Of a stretch of DNA of 58,154 nt, positions 55,723-58,154 are shown in pieces. Below the pieces are notes generated by a model, which was not told the DNA's origin, made no database searches, and saw only the letters and a program-made list of their open reading frames with translations. Where the stretch lies: positions 1 through 58,154 of the forward strand of contig JAKOPZ010000042.1 of assembly GCA_029778615.1 (NCBI GenBank). Reading direction: 5' to 3'. Numbering within the stretch: the first letter of the stretch is position 1; each line of letters starts with the position of its first letter. The position numbers and the translations under genes were made by a program. Origin of the DNA: Chloroflexota bacterium (lineage in GTDB: Bacteria; Chloroflexota; Anaerolineae; UBA4142; SHND01).

Positions 55723-56321
55723 AAACTCCATTTCCCCTCGCCGCGATGCTCGGTGGAATGCTTTGGCTCGCGTTAAACCTCGCGCTCGTCGGCGCGTGGG
55801 GACGCGGCGATAATTTTCCGACGTACGAATTTTTGAACGCACTGCGTCCGCTGCCACTTGCATTATTCGCGTTCGCGTTGTACGGTTTGTATCGTGTTGT
55901 GAAGGTGGGACGCGTCGGATTTTTCATTTCACTCGCGGGGTTCGGATTGCTCGCGGCGGGCGCGGCGATTGAATTTTGGATTGGCGGCGGTGTGCGCGAT
56001 GGCGACGTGGACACTATTTCGTTAGCAGGATGGTTGACGTATCTTGTCGGCTATTTGCTTTTGAGTATCGGCTTGATTTCATTCGGCATTGCGTTTTATC
56101 GAACGCGCGTGTGGGACACATTCAGCACCGTGCCACTCATTACAGGAATTGTTTGGGCGAGTTGGTTTCTATTCATTATGCTCGGCAATGTGATACAAAA
56201 TAATTTCGCCGCCCTCGCGCAATATCTTTTCGCGTGGTTGTGGATTGGGATAGGAGCGCTGATATGGAAGGAAAAGCAGACGCGCGGTGATTCGTATCGA
56301 ATAAATTCGATTCCTGAATAG
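55719..56321 (+). CDS. Membrane protein of unknown function (DUF-like)
   Basis: 200 residues, six hydrophobic segments: AAMLGGMLWLALNLALVGAW, LPLALFAFALYGLY, FFISLAGFGLLAAGAAIEFWIG, LAGWLTYLVGYLLLSIGLISFGIAF, VPLITGIVWASWFLFIML and FAWLWIGIGALIW. No family recognised. The start overlaps the small lipoprotein stop (ATGA), so it belongs to one transcript with 55055-55722. A small hairpin AAATCCGTT-type (56326-56345) follows. Confidence 0.72.
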   Translation: MKTPFPLAAMLGGMLWLALNLALVGAWGRGDNFPTYEFLNALRPLPLALFAFALYGLYRVVKVGRVGFFISLAGFGLLAAGAAIEFWIGGGVRDGDVDTISLAGWLTYLVGYLLLSIGLISFGIAFYRTRVWDTFSTVPLITGIVWASWFLFIMLGNVIQNNFAALAQYLFAWLWIGIGALIWKEKQTRGDSYRINSIPE

Positions 56322-56325
56322 GTCA

Positions 56326-56345
56326 AAATTCGTTCAAACGAATTT
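56326..56345 (+). terminator. Short hairpin after the membrane gene
   Basis: AAATTCGTT (56326-56334) and AACGAATTT (56337-56345) with CA between. AT-rich, with a weak T run, so a weak terminator at best. Confidence 0.45.
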
Positions 56346-56381
56346 GCGCGCAACCCAATTCATTGAGTTTTAACCTCGTGC

Positions 56382-56403
56382 GACGTGAAATTGATTTCAC
56401 GTC
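56382..56403. promoter_or_regulatory. 22-bp palindrome upstream of the sensor kinase
   Basis: GACGTGAAAT-TG-ATTTCACGTC is perfect apart from its 2-base centre and lies 17 bases before the kinase ATG. It is a candidate operator or mRNA hairpin controlling the kinase gene. Confidence 0.5.
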
Positions 56404-56420
56404 TGCCCCACGTATTCGCC

Positions 56421-58154
56421 ATGACAACTCCATCCGCAATCCTTTCCCAAACATCAGCAAGCGAAAACAGCGCGCCCACCACGTTACGCGGCGCGCCGTT
56501 ATGGATTGCGCGTGCTGTGTGGTTTCTCATCGGCGGCGCGGCGTTGGTCGTGTACGCGATGCTCTTGCCTTTGATTCTGCGCGAGAATGCGCTTGGCAGC
56601 TGGGAAGTGGAACGCAGCGCGGCGTTGTTTGGCATCAACATCTTTTCTAGAACGTTCGATACGTATGCGCTCTTTTTTCTCGGCTTGCGCTATCTTGCCC
56701 TCGCGATTTTTCTCGGTGTCGCGTTCTATATTTTTTGGCGCAAGTCGAATGACTGGATGGCAATGCTCGTTTCCTTGACGCTGCTCATCTTGCCGCACAG
56801 CTTTAATCTCGGCGGTTACACTGAAAATTGGTATCTCTATCCTTATCCGTGGGACAAGATTCTTTACGCGCTCGATGAATTCCTTAATGGCGCGGGAATG
56901 CTTTTGTTACTCACGGTGTTTTTGCTTTTTCCCGATGGGCGCTTTGTGCCGCGCTGGATGCGTTGGTTCGCGCCACTCCCCTTTGTTCTAGTCGCGCTAA
57001 TTGGGCTTGTGAATGTCATAGACGTTTCTCCGACGTGGGATGAAAATCTCGTCTGGTTCGCAATCGTTGTTGTTTTTTTGTCTCTGCTTTCCATCGCCAC
57101 ATGGAGCCAAATTTTCCGCTATCGCAATGTTTCGACGCGCGCGCAGCAATTACAGACGCGCTGGATTGTGCTGGCGCTTGGAGGCATTGCAGGAGGATTT
57201 GCGATTGTCATCGCCGTCGCATTTGCAGCGCCCGCTTTTTGGGATTCACCGCTCGGCGCACTCTTGAATTATCTCTTTGGGCTGACCATTCCAACGTTAT
57301 TGCCCCTCGCGTTCGGCGTCGCCATGCTGCGCGACCAATTGTGGCAAAGCGAGCGCGTCCTCAATCGCGCGTTCGTTTATTTTGCACTCACCGCGATTTT
57401 GCTCGCCGTCTATATTTTCATCATCGGCGCGTTGAGTGAAGTTTTCCGCGCGGTGAACAATTTTTTGATTGCGGCGATTGCGACCGGCGTTGTCGCGCTC
57501 TTGTTTCAACCGCTACGCGAACGTTTGCAACGCGGCATCAATCGTTTTTTGTACGGACAACGCGATGAACCGTTCACGGTATTGAATCAACTCGGCGCGC
57601 AATTGGAAAACACGCTTGCGCCGGATACGGCATTACCCTTGATTGTGGATACGATTGGGAAAACATTGCGCGTGCCGTATGCGGCAATTGCGCTCAGTGC
57701 TGAGGACAAAGGACTGAGAACTGAGTATGGTCATCTCAATCCTCAGTCCTCAGTCCTCACAACTTTTCCCTTGCGTTATCAAAACGAAACTGTTGGCGAA
57801 TTGAAAATCGCGCGGCGCGCGCCGAACGAAAATTTTTCTGCCGCCGATATGCAGCTGTTGGAAAATCTCGCGCGGCAAGCGGGCGCGGTGGCGTACACGG
57901 CGCGCCTCAACGCGCAATTGCAGCAGTCGCGCGAGAAAATTATTGCCGAACGCGAAAACGAACGCAAACGGCTGCGCCGCGATTTGCATGACGGCTTGGG
58001 ACCGACGTTGGCGAGTCAAACGCTCAAGTTAGATGCGGCGATTGATTTGTTGAATGACGAAAAGCGCGAAACGCGAGAGGCGCGGAAAATTTTGCAAGAT
58101 GTAAAAACGCAAACTCAAAACAACGTCGCGGACATTCGCCGCATCGTGTACGAA
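56421..58154 (+). CDS. Sensor histidine kinase (NarL-type), 3' end outside window
   Basis: 578 codons visible, no stop. About eight membrane helices (30-350) with FLLFPDGRFVPRWMRWFAPL and QLWQSERVLNRAFVYFALTAILLAVYIF, then a linker with FYGQRDEPFTVLNQLGAQLE. A GAF domain (about 400-520), and the HisKA_3 H-box ERENERKRLRRDLHDGLGPTLASQ with His near residue 525. It should phosphorylate a NarL/FixJ-type regulator, likely the next gene outside the window. The GAF domain is interrupted by a heptanucleotide repeat (57702-57758) that is read in frame. The membrane part is shared with the kinase-less gene at 29613. Confidence 0.9.
   Translation, partial: MTTPSAILSQTSASENSAPTTLRGAPLWIARAVWFLIGGAALVVYAMLLPLILRENALGSWEVERSAALFGINIFSRTFDTYALFFLGLRYLALAIFLGVAFYIFWRKSNDWMAMLVSLTLLILPHSFNLGGYTENWYLYPYPWDKILYALDEFLNGAGMLLLLTVFLLFPDGRFVPRWMRWFAPLPFVLVALIGLVNVIDVSPTWDENLVWFAIVVVFLSLLSIATWSQIFRYRNVSTRAQQLQTRWIVLALGGIAGGFAIVIAVAFAAPAFWDSPLGALLNYLFGLTIPTLLPLAFGVAMLRDQLWQSERVLNRAFVYFALTAILLAVYIFIIGALSEVFRAVNNFLIAAIATGVVALLFQPLRERLQRGINRFLYGQRDEPFTVLNQLGAQLENTLAPDTALPLIVDTIGKTLRVPYAAIALSAEDKGLRTEYGHLNPQSSVLTTFPLRYQNETVGELKIARRAPNENFSAADMQLLENLARQAGAVAYTARLNAQLQQSREKIIAERENERKRLRRDLHDGLGPTLASQTLKLDAAIDLLNDEKRETREARKILQDVKTQTQNNVADIRRIVYE
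57702..57758 (+). repeat. Heptanucleotide inverted repeat inside the kinase gene
   Basis: GAGGACA, AAGGACT, GAGAACT on the left and TCCTCAG twice plus TCCTCAC on the right. The arms 57702-57725 and 57735-57758 pair at about 20 of 24 positions. It is read through in frame in the GAF domain. Confidence 0.8.

Noticed and set aside
54589-55863. 424-codon minus-strand frame
   Set aside because: Spans three well-supported plus-strand genes and their RBS regions; low-complexity Thr/Pro/Met content.

Overview
The window is most likely from a member of the Chloroflexota, probably an Anaerolineae-like lineage. This is inferred from the gene set and protein style: secreted proteins with long TPT-type linkers, a crtI-crtB plus split lycopene cyclase set, M50 proteases, a NarL-type sensor with a long membrane N-terminus, and an exosortase with a PEP-CTERM partner. 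There is no rRNA or tRNA here to confirm it. The DNA is moderately GC-rich with abundant CGCG words and is densely coding. No prophage, IS transposase or CRISPR array was seen.

Layout. 1-694: C-terminal part of a membrane protein. 829-3055 (-): M20 peptidase, DUF3291 protein and HD protein, translationally coupled. 3282-5489 (+): secreted multi-module protein. 5501-9974 (-): carotenoid region (two lycopene cyclase half-proteins, a site-2 protease with CBS domains, crtB and crtI). 10099-12056 (-): two VOC proteins and a WYL regulator. 12155-13075 (+): CHRD surface protein with a Met-rich repeat. 13144-13929 (-): ERF-like protein. 14294-19902 (-): six-gene run of site-2 protease, HD protein, SH3/propeller lipoprotein, TyrA-like dehydrogenase, GT2 and GT4. 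20510-22124 (+): ATP-grasp ligase and GNAT. 22158-27704: TPR, coiled-coil, LysM, DinB and subtilase genes. 27819-34982 (+): TlpA thioredoxin, two XdhC-type proteins, a kinase-less sensor, GT4, methyltransferase, thioesterase, SemiSWEET-like protein and aminotransferase, many with ATGA overlaps. 35060-37272: DUF4058, HPRT and L25.

37448-50047 is a cell-envelope block: mreB, mreC, mreD, a large YfhO-like membrane protein, a flavin-binding protein on the opposite strand, PBP2, an exosortase fused to an EpsI-like domain, and a 968-residue multi-spanning VIT/vWA protein ending in a PEP-CTERM signal. The last two look like a protease-sorting enzyme and its dedicated substrate and are the most interesting system in the window. 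50299-58154 (+): an HD-GYP protein, an SDR, a LiaF-like protein, a DUF4399 lipoprotein, two small membrane proteins flanking a 29-codon lipoprotein ORF, and a sensor histidine kinase that runs off the end.

A second theme is small repeats. Inverted-repeat (MITE/REP-like) elements occur at 691-762, 10509-10634, 14133-14284, 28770-28845, 38531-38596, 53521-53588 and 54976-55030. Heptanucleotide short tandem repeats lie inside three genes (32921-32983, 40879-40927, 41958-42013, 57702-57758) without breaking the frame. Several G or C tracts of 8-10 bases occur, one (C10) inside an XdhC-family gene.
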